The translations under genes and the position numbers were made by a program. Positions 1 to 7,815 of a DNA stretch of 64,000 bases are shown here, piece after piece. The stretch is from Pseudomonas sp. FP198 (GTDB taxonomy: Bacteria > Pseudomonadota > Gammaproteobacteria > Pseudomonadales > Pseudomonadaceae). The stretch covers positions 823,501 to 887,500 of the forward strand of contig NZ_CP117452.1 in assembly GCF_030687895.1 (NCBI RefSeq), in the 5' to 3' direction. Each line of letters begins with the position of its first letter. The stretch's first letter is position 1. The notes below the pieces were generated by a model. That model saw only the letters and a list, made by a program, of their open reading frames with translations. It was not told where the DNA came from and did not search any database.

Positions 1-182
1 ATCACCACGCTCTTGATGATGAACGCCGCCACGCCCAGGCCGAGCACGAAAAACAGGATGAACGAGCCGAAACGCCCGGCCTTGGATTTCTTCGCCAGGT
101 CCCAGACGATGAACCCCATGAAAATGATCAGGATGCTGACCAGTCCGGTCATCATCCACTCTTCGAAAACAGCAGGATCCAT
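1..182 (-). CDS. DUF2788 small membrane protein, 3' end outside the window
   Basis: Translation from the ATG at 182 gives MDPAVFEEWMMTGLVSILII and continues as two hydrophobic segments separated by a short basic stretch (WDLAKKSKAGRFG). This is the pattern of the roughly 70-residue DUF2788 proteins of Pseudomonas. A GGAG Shine-Dalgarno lies about 9 bases before the start. The last few codons and the stop lie before position 1. The function of the family is not known; it is predicted to sit in the inner membrane. It reads in the same direction as the Lrp-type regulator upstream, separated by a REP pair, so the two are probably separate transcripts. Confidence 0.75.
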   Translation of the reverse strand, partial: MDPAVFEEWMMTGLVSILIIFMGFIVWDLAKKSKAGRFGSFILFFVLGLGVAAFIIKSVV

Positions 183-300
183 CGGCGCACTCCGGCGTGG
201 GCGGGGTTGAGAAGGCAGGGCGAGTATACGGCATGGCGGCGGGGCGCAGGATCGGGCTGCGGCGGTGTGTCGCAGCCCGGATAATCATGGGCTGTTTTTT

Positions 301-401
301 GTGGTGAGGGAGCTTGCTCCCGCTCGACTGCGCAGCAGTCGCAAACCGCTCGAGATTTGGGGTCGCTGCGCAACCCGGCGGGAGCAAGCTCCCTCGCCAC
401 A
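301..401. repeat. REP pair, GTGGCGAGGGAGC family
   Basis: Two inverted copies of the GAGGGAGCTTGCTCCCGC unit face each other around a short spacer rich in CTGCGCAGC. This is the typical P. fluorescens REPIN layout. It lies between the DUF2788 gene and the Lrp-type gene. The left copy starts GTGGTGAGG instead of GTGGCGAGG. Confidence 0.9.
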
Positions 402-408
402 TAAGCTC

Positions 409-888
409 TCAGCTGCGCAGGTGGGTAAGCGGCAGCTCGGTGCTGTTGAGCACCTGGTTCAGCACAAAACTCGAACGCACGCTGGTGACGCCTTCAATCC
501 GGGTCAGGTGGCCCAGCAGCAGCTTCTGGTAATGATCCATGTCCGGCACCACCACCTTCAGCTGGTAGTCCGCGTCGATGCCGGTCACCAGGCTGCATTC
601 AAGCACCTGCGGCAGGTTGCGGATCGCGGCTTCGAAGGTCTCGAAGCGGTCGGGGGTGTGCCGGTCCATGCCGATCAGCACGTAGGCGGTCAGGCTCAGG
701 CCGAGCATCTTGCGATCGAGCAGGGCAACCTGGCGGGTGATGTAGCCGTCGTCTTCCAATTGCTTGACCCGCCGCGAGCAGGGGGAGGGCGACAGGCCGA
801 TGCGCTCGGCCAATTCCTGGTTCGAGATGCGCGCGTCGCGCTGCAATTCCGCCAGGATGCTCAGGTCGTAACGGTCGAGTTTGCTCAT
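409..888 (-). CDS. Lrp/AsnC family transcriptional regulator
   Basis: The 159-residue product has the length and architecture of Lrp/AsnC regulators. An N-terminal winged helix-turn-helix occupies residues 1-60 (ISNQELAERIGLSPSPCSRR at about 21-40). A C-terminal RAM/AsnC ligand-binding domain follows from about residue 65 (LTAYVLIGM, then the G-D-Y turn GIDADYQLKV). Such proteins form dimers and octamers and regulate amino-acid metabolism genes in response to an amino acid. The start at 888 is preceded by AAAGG. The gene diverges from the small-RNA candidate at about 1005-1202. Members of this subgroup often lie beside methionine gamma-lyase or cysteine-desulfhydrase genes, but none is visible here, so no specific target is assigned. 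Confidence 0.88.
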   Translation of the reverse strand: MSKLDRYDLSILAELQRDARISNQELAERIGLSPSPCSRRVKQLEDDGYITRQVALLDRKMLGLSLTAYVLIGMDRHTPDRFETFEAAIRNLPQVLECSLVTGIDADYQLKVVVPDMDHYQKLLLGHLTRIEGVTSVRSSFVLNQVLNSTELPLTHLRS

Positions 889-1004
889 TGAGCGGGCCTT
901 TATCCGGTTAATTGCGGAAGATTATCCATCCAAGGGTAAAAATTGCGCAAGTAGTGTTTATTCAAGCAATCTTAGCAATCATCTGTCGACGCCTCGGGCC
1001 TATG

Positions 1005-1202
1005 CTTACCACCAAGATCACTGCTCGGACAAACAGTCCAGTGCAGCCCGCCCAATCAGGCCGGCTGCGGTCGCAGTACCCATCGGTACTGGCAGACCCC
1101 CGAGCTGCACACTGTCCAGAAGACGGCGTGAGGTGAGCCGATGCCACAAGCGTCGCGCACGGACTAGATTCTCAAGGGGAGGCCGACGGGCCTCCCTTTT
1201 TT
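1005..1202 (+). ncRNA. Candidate structured small RNA with intrinsic terminator
   Basis: This stretch between the Lrp-type gene and the lipoprotein gene has no convincing reading frame but is rich in complementary segments. ACAGT at 1033-1037 plus GTGCAGC at 1041-1047 pair with GCTGCAC at 1104-1110 plus ACTGT at 1111-1115. Inside, CAGTACC (1074-1080) pairs perfectly with GGTACTG (1085-1091) around a CATC loop. The transcript would end at an 8-bp GC stem followed by six T. TATGCT at about 1001-1006 is a possible -10 element. The strand is set by the T-tract. I do not recognise it as RsmX/Y/Z, CrcZ, RgsA, PrrF, ErsA, 6S or RNase P. Confidence 0.5.
1177..1202 (+). terminator. Rho-independent terminator of the small-RNA candidate
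   Basis: GGGAGGCC (1177-1184), loop GACG, GGCCTCCC (1189-1196), then TTTTTT. The stem is perfect and the T-tract lies on the + strand only. No + strand gene lies just upstream, which is the main argument for a non-coding transcript. Confidence 0.85.
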
Positions 1203-1225
1203 ATGGGCGGCTTTCCTGCGCCCGC

Positions 1226-2029
1226 CTAGGGCTGCGCATAACCGCAAGCACGCAGGCGCTGGTGGGTCAGGCGTTTGTCCGGGTAATCGGCGCCCCAATT
1301 CAGGTGCTGGTCGTAGCGGGATTTGACATGGGCGCAGGCGGCCTGGATGCGCGCGTTGGCTTCGGCCACTTGAGCCTCGGACAGGCGATTCATTTTCAGG
1401 CTCTGGAAGAAAGGCTGGATGAACGCCTCGTCCAGATCGTAGCCCCGGGCGCCTTCGGGCAAGCGCTGACCAGCACGTACATGGAAAGGCTGCTGCAGAC
1501 CGCTCTGGTTTTCCCAGCACCAGTACTTGACGACCTCTTCCCAAGTACCCGTCGGGCTGTGCCATACGTTGTGAAAGCGCAGGCATCGCATCCCTTGGCG
1601 AGCGACCCAGTCGATCTCTTGTGGGCGAGGCTCGTTTAAATCCAGATCCATCAGTGCTCGTTTGTTCTGCAGAAATTGCTCGGGAGAATAGAGGTCCTCT
1701 ACGTCGCCATCGAGCCGGCCCTCTACGATCAGGAACAGTGATGACGCCAGGACTTCAAGCTCACCTGCGCGAAAGCTGCCGGAGGCGCCTGCCGACTGTA
1801 TATCGCGGCGCTTGTCGTAGGTGAAGCCGCTTTTCAGCGTGCCGCAGGCCGTGTGTCGCAGCGGCCCGGGCAGGTCATAAGAGAAGCGCGGACTGAGCGT
1901 CACCCGCTGTTCTCCCACTTCACACAACATACGGCTCAGGCGTCGATCGTCTTCGTATACCAACGGCGTCTGCCCACAACCCCACAAGGTCATGGGCAGC
2001 AACAGCAGGGCAAGTCGCCTTGGCTTCAA
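1226..2029 (-). CDS. Putative lipoprotein, candidate immunity/partner of the upstream TpsA effector
   Basis: The most likely start is a TTG at 2029 whose bases overlap the tpsA stop codon (TTGA), giving 267 residues. The N-terminus MKPRRLALLLLPMTLWGCGQ is a classical lipoprotein signal with lipobox LWGC. The mature part has several further cysteines (LCEVGE, TACGT, MRCLRF, YWCWEN, QAACAH, RACGY). I recognise no family. The overlap implies translational coupling to tpsA, and position after an effector gene is where immunity genes sit. Lipase effectors acting in the periplasm (T6SS Tle class) are commonly paired with periplasmic lipoprotein immunity proteins. Immunity is therefore inferred, not shown. 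Confidence 0.7.
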   Translation of the reverse strand: MKPRRLALLLLPMTLWGCGQTPLVYEDDRRLSRMLCEVGEQRVTLSPRFSYDLPGPLRHTACGTLKSGFTYDKRRDIQSAGASGSFRAGELEVLASSLFLIVEGRLDGDVEDLYSPEQFLQNKRALMDLDLNEPRPQEIDWVARQGMRCLRFHNVWHSPTGTWEEVVKYWCWENQSGLQQPFHVRAGQRLPEGARGYDLDEAFIQPFFQSLKMNRLSEAQVAEANARIQAACAHVKSRYDQHLNWGADYPDKRLTHQRLRACGYAQP

Positions 2030-5000
2030 AGTGAAGCGCCGAAAGCGTTGCCGTTCTTGTCGATAAAGGTCGGCACGATGTAAGTCTTGCTCTTGGTTCC
2101 GTCCGGATTGGTGGTGGTGCCGTTCTTGAAGTCTTGCTGCAATTGACTGGCGCCGTTTCCGCACATCGATTGAACCTGGCACAGGTAATTGGAGTGTGGG
2201 CTTTCCTTACCCATGAGGCCCGGAAGGGTGAATACGGCCCCGAGGAAACGACTGATCGGATCGTTGGAATTCATCGCGTTGCGTCCCAGGAAGTCGGACA
2301 CCGAGTCGGTCATGGGCAACATGCCGAAGAACACCTGCTTGTCTGGCCGGTTGACCTGGAACACCGCGTTATCGGTGGTGTTGAAGCCGGCTTTCTCCGC
2401 GGCGGTAAAGAACTTTTGCGCGTATACCGGTGCACCGGAGAGCTGGATGCTGCCGGGGTTCTTGCTGAAATCCAGGCCGTCGAGGGCACGGTAGGTAAGC
2501 AACGCCCCCTGACTGTGGCCGACCAGGTCCAACTTGAAGCCCTGGTCGATGCCTGACTGATAGAACTCATGCAGCTGCTGGGCGTTACCGGAACGCTTGA
2601 TGTCGCCCAGGTTCACGTCCCACGCCGATTCCAACAGGTCGCCGAGGAAGCCGTGTTCCGGGTTGTAGGCCTGCATATAGTTGTCGCGGCCGGTTTGCAT
2701 GCCGCCGTTGACCAACGCCGCCTCGAACGAGTTCTGGATGCCGTTGGTGGCAACCGCTCCCGGCGCATCGGGACGCAGGATCATGTCGAATTTGGTCTTT
2801 GTCAGGTCCAGCAGGGGCTTGCCGGTTTCCGGGTCCATGGCAACGTTGCCATTGGCATCTTTCTGATAGACCAACTCGGTGCGGTAGAAACTCATGTCTC
2901 CGCTGAGCAGCACAGGCAACTGCGTGGCTACGCCACCATGGCTGATAACGCCCGGCATCAGGCCCAGGGTCCCGTACGAGGTTTTGTCCATGGCGCTTTG
3001 CATCACGCCCGGAATCCAGGCCAGAGGTGCCAGGCCTGGATTTTCAGCCAGCGCCTGCTCGGTGGCCTTGGTCAGGTTGCCGTAGTTCTTGAACAGATCA
3101 GAGCTGTTCTTGCCATAGTCCTGCAGCCCTTTTTTCCACCGATCCAGGGTCTGCGACGGGTTGGCTACCGAATTGAGCGACGACTCGCTCACGTAGAGCT
3201 CGGTGCGTTTTTCCTTGTCCCGGGTGATGTCGTAGGCCTTGGTCAGGTCACGGTTGAGGCCGGCGATGGAATCCTGTCCGGTCACTGCGTCGTTGCGCAC
3301 GATGATGTTGCCCGCGCCGACGGTGGCGCGCACGTCCTGCTCGCGCTCCTTGCGGTAGTCGTAGCCGCTCACGCTCCAGCCGTTGAAACCTTCCTTGGGC
3401 GCGCCGCTCAGGCTCTTGTCGCCGGTGAACGCCACATCCTTGCCGCCGGTGGCCTTGGCGCCGTCACCCGCGTCTGCGCCCCAACCAAAGGCACCGCCGA
3501 CATTGACGTAGTAGCTGTGCTCCTTGTCCTCGCCGTTGATGTTGCGAAAGCCCAGGGTGTTGGTGTCGAGCTTGAGCTTGCCGTTATCGGCGGCGATCAG
3601 CGCGCCGTCGATCTGGGTGTGCTTCTCGGTGCGGATATCCACGCCGTTTTTACCGGTGATGCTGGTTTGCTGCTCCACCCAGTTGGTCTTGCCGGTGGTC
3701 TTGCCCACACCCACCGAGCCGCTGACCCCACCGCCACCGGCCAGGCCGATGCTGACGGTGACGCTGGCATCAAATTGCTTGCCGCTGACTTTGCCGGTGT
3801 CCGGCACCGACGACACCAGCAGGTCCCTGCCCACGCGGCCAACCACTTCGTTGGCGCGCAGGTTCGCGCCAGCGATAGTGGTGTCGTTGCCGCTGTTGAA
3901 GCGCAACTGGTTCCCCGCATAGAGGTAGGCAGTCTGCTGTTTCTCAGTCTCGCGCTCCAGCTTGCCCTTGCCCATGTCGACGCTGGCGTAGACCGCGATG
4001 AAGTCCTCGCCGCCCAGGGCGAGGCCGACCTCGCCGCCACCGCTGCGGCGGGTGGATTGACTGTTGGAGTCGTTCTGCGCGGCGCGGATGTTCAGGTCCT
4101 TGCCGGCACGCAGGTCGATGTCGTGGCCGGCGATCACCTGGGTCCCGACCATGTTCAGGTTCTCGCTGGCCTCGATATTGGTGTCACGCCCGGAAAGCAG
4201 CACGCTCGGGTTGTTGGTGCCCTGGGTCATCTCTTCGCTGGCTACGCCATTGCTGCCGCCGATCCCGGCGCGGGCACTGCCGCCACCGCTCTGGCCGTTG
4301 ATGCCGCCCTGGCTGCGGGTGGTCTGGCTCTCTTCGTTGATCTCGCCACGGGCCACATCCAGGTTGACGTTCTTGCCCACCAGGGTGATGTCGCGCCCGG
4401 CTTCGAACTGACTGCCACGGACATTGAGATTGTTACCGGCGACCGCATTGATGTCGCGGCCGGCGCTCAGGGTCGAGGGGATGTTGTCGCGGATTTCCGA
4501 GCGCGAGCGGGTGCCCTGGCTGGCCGAGCCGAAGTGGGTCGCGCTGGTGGGGCCGGAGGTGAACGAGTTGATGGCGTCCACGGTGCTGAGCACGCTGGAG
4601 GCCTTGCTGACGTTGTCTTCGCCTTTACCCGTGCCGCTGATGGCATCCTTGGTATTGCCGTAGTTGTGGCTGATATTCACGGTCAGGCCGTTGCGATCGC
4701 GCGTCTTGCTGCGTTCCTGGATGAAGGTTTCATCGGCGGCATCGACGTTGATGTCCCGCGTGGCCTGCAGGTTGATATCGCGCCCGGCGTCCACGCCCGC
4801 GCCTTCGAGGGTCAGGTCGCGCCCGGCCTGGACGGTCATGTCCTGGCCAGCCACCAGTTGGCTGCCCGCGGCGGTCTGCTGGGCATCGCGGGACTTGACC
4901 TTGGTAGCTTCGCGCCCGGCAAACGCGGTGAAGCCGTTGCGGTCGCTTTCCAGTGACAGGCCGGCCTGCTTGGTGGATTTCCAGTTGCTCTGGTCCTGGC

Positions 5001-7815
5001 TGTTGCTACCGGCCAACACATTGACGTCGCGGCCGGCACCGACTTGCAGATTGCGCCCGGCCTCGGCGGTGCTACCGATCATGTTCACATCACGGATGCT
5101 CTGTACGGTGACGTCGCGCCCACCCGTGACCTGGCTACCGACACTTTGGGTCTGCAGGTTTTCCTGACCGGCCTTTTTTGCCGAGGCGACGGAAATGAAA
5201 TTGCCGGAAGTGCTGAAACCGATTTTGCTCTTGTACTTCTCGCTGTGGCTGGTTGACTCATTGGCCGCGTCCATCAGGTTGACGTCGCCATTCTGGTTGA
5301 TCATCCCGGCACGCAGTTCGGCGTCGCGTCTGGCATCGACTCGGCTGGCGGACAGGTTGACGTTGCTGCCCGCGACCACCACCGTGTCATTGCCGGCGTT
5401 CAACTCGCTGCCCACCTGAGTGATGCTGCTGGAGCTGCGGCTGTTGCCGCTTTTGCTCAGGCCGAAGCTGCCTTTTTTCTTCACGCTGTAACTGCTGTCG
5501 GCCTGCTCTTGCGCCGACATCAGGTTCACATTGCCAGCACCGCCCACCAGCAGATCATTTCCGGCCTTGAGCTGGCTGCCGATCACGCTCACGTCCTGTC
5601 CGCCGGTGAGACCGATGCGCCCGTCCTTGTCCTGGGTGATGTTGACGGTCAGGTCGTGTCCGGCTTCGAGGCGAGACGCTACGTTGGTGGTCGCCGAGTC
5701 AGCGCTCTGGGTGGTCTTGCTTTTACCCCAGGAGCCTTTTTTCTTCTGGTAGAACGTCGAGGACTGTTCGTCCAGCGCCGAGATGATCGCCATGTCATTC
5801 CCGGCCTTGAGTGCCATGTCATGACCCGCCTTGAGCTGGCTTGCGACAATTGCCATGTCGCGCCCGGCGGTGACGGCCAGGTCGCCACCGGTGGTCACGC
5901 TGGAGCCGAGGTTTTTCACCGTGTCGTTGGTGACCAGGCCACGACGGATCGCGCTCTGGGTAAAGGTGTGATCCGTTACCGCGAGCATTTCCACATCGCG
6001 GCCGGCGTTCAGGCTCGCGTTGCCGTCGCTGTGAATCTGGCCCTTGTTGGTCAGGTCACGTCCGGCGTTGACGTTCAATTGCTGACGGGCACTGATCAGG
6101 CTGCCTTGGTCGAGGTTGGTCCGCGAGCCCGAACCGTAGAGCACCTGCATGGCCGCACGTTCGTTGACGATGTCGCCTTTGATTGCGTTAAGGTCGACCT
6201 GATTGCCGCGCACTTCGCCGCCCAGGGCGTTGCGAATACTGTTCTGGGCCATCAGGCTGACGCGCTCGCCGGCTTGCGCCAGGCCGCCTTGATAAAGGTT
6301 GTTGCCGGCTTCGACCGTCAGGTCGTTGCTGGCTCGCAGCGTACCGACGCTGGTCAGGTCATTGCCGGCCAACAGGTTGATATCCCGGGCTTGTACCAGG
6401 CTGCCGCCACGCAGGTTGCGCGATTCGGCCTGGGCCAGGTAGAGCACCGGTACCAATACATCCTGGCCCTGCACCCGGCGGGTTTCCATCCAGACGATGT
6501 CGTGGGTCAATGCGGCTACTTGCTGGGAAGTCAGGGCGACGCCCACGCTCAACTGCAACTGATCCTTGGAGGCGACGGCATTGTCCATCAGGTATTGGTA
6601 CTGGTCGTAGTCGCTGGTCAGGCTGCCCGCGAGGAAGCGTTGACCGGTCTGGGCCAGCACCGCTTCGCGAATCAGGCGGGTCTCGTACAGGCCATCGCCC
6701 AGTCGACGCCAGCTGCGGTCGTCGTTGTAGCCCAGCAGGCCGAACATGTAGTCGGAACTCATGAATCGCGACAGGTTGGTCAGGTTCGGGTTGGTCTCGA
6801 TCAGATAACGGCTGTTCGGATTCTGGCTGCGTACGAACAGGCCATAGTCACCTTCCGGCAAGCGGTAAGTGGCAAGCGCCGTAGGGTCGACCGCAACGAA
6901 AGGAACGCCCGCGAAGTCCACGGGCACGAAGCTGACCTGGGTACTGCCGTCGGCGGTGACGCGCTCGACACGGCGGACATCGGCCGCTACCTGGGTGCTG
7001 CCGCCACTGCCCAAGGCGTTGACCGTGATGGTCTGGCCGCCGAGCAGGCCAACCGTGTTGCTCAGGGTCTGGCCGGTCAGTTGGGCGGTGGCCTGTTGGG
7101 TCAGGGTGCCGTTTTCAATATTGCCGGAAACGTTGAGGTTCAACTGGCGTCCGGACTGCAGGGTCGAGGCGTTCGCGGTCTGGGTGCCGGTATGCACGAC
7201 GCTGCTCTGGCCAATGAGCGGGTACTGGGTAATCGCCGCAGGAATCGGTTGCTGCTGGTCCGGAGCGCTGCCGGCATTGGCGGCGTTCCAGGCGTGGGCG
7301 TTGGACTCTGCCCAACGGAAGTCGCCTTGCTTCACACCGTGCAGGAAGTAGGTAGTGCTTTCCACGCGTTGGTCGAGGGTGGCGCCACGGTTGTAGAAAT
7401 TGGTGGCGTTGACGAAGGCGTCGCGGTTGGCTGCTATCAGGCTTTGTTTGTTCTCCACCGTGCCGGCGTTGATCAACAGGTCACGCCCGGCAATCAGTCG
7501 CGCGCCAGGAGAATCCTTGATGATTTTGCCCAAGTAAGTGCTGTTGACGATGAATGTCGCGGTGTGGTGGTCGCCGGAGCAATCGGTGCAGTTGATGTCG
7601 ATGCGGCGACTGACCAGCGATTCGCCGAGTTCGAACTCATCCTTGGTATTTTCCAGGCTGGCGACATTGAGGTTCATGTCGCCTTCGCTTTCGATGTTCG
7701 CCGAGCGGTTGCTGAGACTTTGCGCCTGGCCGCCGTCGAGGCCGGCGAAGCTCAGGTTGCCCTTGCTGTAGATGTCGCCGTAGAGGTTGCTCAGGGTGGC
7801 GCCGCGCAGGTTCAT
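2026..7815 (-). CDS. TpsA hemagglutinin-repeat adhesin/effector, C-terminal part with lipase-like domain (downstream of frameshift)
   Basis: This 1929-residue frame continues the TpsA protein that starts at 11668. In the next frame the preceding residues read SANTLIYSGAD, so the true junction lies just upstream of the first ATG. Residues 1 to about 1500 are hemagglutinin/filamentous repeats (many ...AGRDI/..AGNDL.. units) forming a long beta-helix. The last 330 residues differ. They include a GHSQG nucleophile elbow (Ser about 1768, codon at 2512-2514), an Asp in NRPD (about 1825) and a His in ESPHS (about 1874), the order expected for an alpha/beta-hydrolase lipase triad. No VENN pretoxin motif is seen. 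A lipoprotein gene overlaps the stop. Confidence 0.85.
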   Translation of the reverse strand: MNLRGATLSNLYGDIYSKGNLSFAGLDGGQAQSLSNRSANIESEGDMNLNVASLENTKDEFELGESLVSRRIDINCTDCSGDHHTATFIVNSTYLGKIIKDSPGARLIAGRDLLINAGTVENKQSLIAANRDAFVNATNFYNRGATLDQRVESTTYFLHGVKQGDFRWAESNAHAWNAANAGSAPDQQQPIPAAITQYPLIGQSSVVHTGTQTANASTLQSGRQLNLNVSGNIENGTLTQQATAQLTGQTLSNTVGLLGGQTITVNALGSGGSTQVAADVRRVERVTADGSTQVSFVPVDFAGVPFVAVDPTALATYRLPEGDYGLFVRSQNPNSRYLIETNPNLTNLSRFMSSDYMFGLLGYNDDRSWRRLGDGLYETRLIREAVLAQTGQRFLAGSLTSDYDQYQYLMDNAVASKDQLQLSVGVALTSQQVAALTHDIVWMETRRVQGQDVLVPVLYLAQAESRNLRGGSLVQARDINLLAGNDLTSVGTLRASNDLTVEAGNNLYQGGLAQAGERVSLMAQNSIRNALGGEVRGNQVDLNAIKGDIVNERAAMQVLYGSGSRTNLDQGSLISARQQLNVNAGRDLTNKGQIHSDGNASLNAGRDVEMLAVTDHTFTQSAIRRGLVTNDTVKNLGSSVTTGGDLAVTAGRDMAIVASQLKAGHDMALKAGNDMAIISALDEQSSTFYQKKKGSWGKSKTTQSADSATTNVASRLEAGHDLTVNITQDKDGRIGLTGGQDVSVIGSQLKAGNDLLVGGAGNVNLMSAQEQADSSYSVKKKGSFGLSKSGNSRSSSSITQVGSELNAGNDTVVVAGSNVNLSASRVDARRDAELRAGMINQNGDVNLMDAANESTSHSEKYKSKIGFSTSGNFISVASAKKAGQENLQTQSVGSQVTGGRDVTVQSIRDVNMIGSTAEAGRNLQVGAGRDVNVLAGSNSQDQSNWKSTKQAGLSLESDRNGFTAFAGREATKVKSRDAQQTAAGSQLVAGQDMTVQAGRDLTLEGAGVDAGRDINLQATRDINVDAADETFIQERSKTRDRNGLTVNISHNYGNTKDAISGTGKGEDNVSKASSVLSTVDAINSFTSGPTSATHFGSASQGTRSRSEIRDNIPSTLSAGRDINAVAGNNLNVRGSQFEAGRDITLVGKNVNLDVARGEINEESQTTRSQGGINGQSGGGSARAGIGGSNGVASEEMTQGTNNPSVLLSGRDTNIEASENLNMVGTQVIAGHDIDLRAGKDLNIRAAQNDSNSQSTRRSGGGEVGLALGGEDFIAVYASVDMGKGKLERETEKQQTAYLYAGNQLRFNSGNDTTIAGANLRANEVVGRVGRDLLVSSVPDTGKVSGKQFDASVTVSIGLAGGGGVSGSVGVGKTTGKTNWVEQQTSITGKNGVDIRTEKHTQIDGALIAADNGKLKLDTNTLGFRNINGEDKEHSYYVNVGGAFGWGADAGDGAKATGGKDVAFTGDKSLSGAPKEGFNGWSVSGYDYRKEREQDVRATVGAGNIIVRNDAVTGQDSIAGLNRDLTKAYDITRDKEKRTELYVSESSLNSVANPSQTLDRWKKGLQDYGKNSSDLFKNYGNLTKATEQALAENPGLAPLAWIPGVMQSAMDKTSYGTLGLMPGVISHGGVATQLPVLLSGDMSFYRTELVYQKDANGNVAMDPETGKPLLDLTKTKFDMILRPDAPGAVATNGIQNSFEAALVNGGMQTGRDNYMQAYNPEHGFLGDLLESAWDVNLGDIKRSGNAQQLHEFYQSGIDQGFKLDLVGHSQGALLTYRALDGLDFSKNPGSIQLSGAPVYAQKFFTAAEKAGFNTTDNAVFQVNRPDKQVFFGMLPMTDSVSDFLGRNAMNSNDPISRFLGAVFTLPGLMGKESPHSNYLCQVQSMCGNGASQLQQDFKNGTTTNPDGTKSKTYIVPTFIDKNGNAFGASL

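Noticed and set aside
889-1147. Short reading frames inside the small-RNA candidate region
   Set aside because: Low-complexity translations, no ribosome sites, and the dominant signal is RNA secondary structure ending in a terminator.
2026-2600. Classical CDI toxin end (VENN motif plus small toxin domain)
   Set aside because: No VENN or similar pretoxin motif is present; the tail reads as a GHSQG hydrolase instead.
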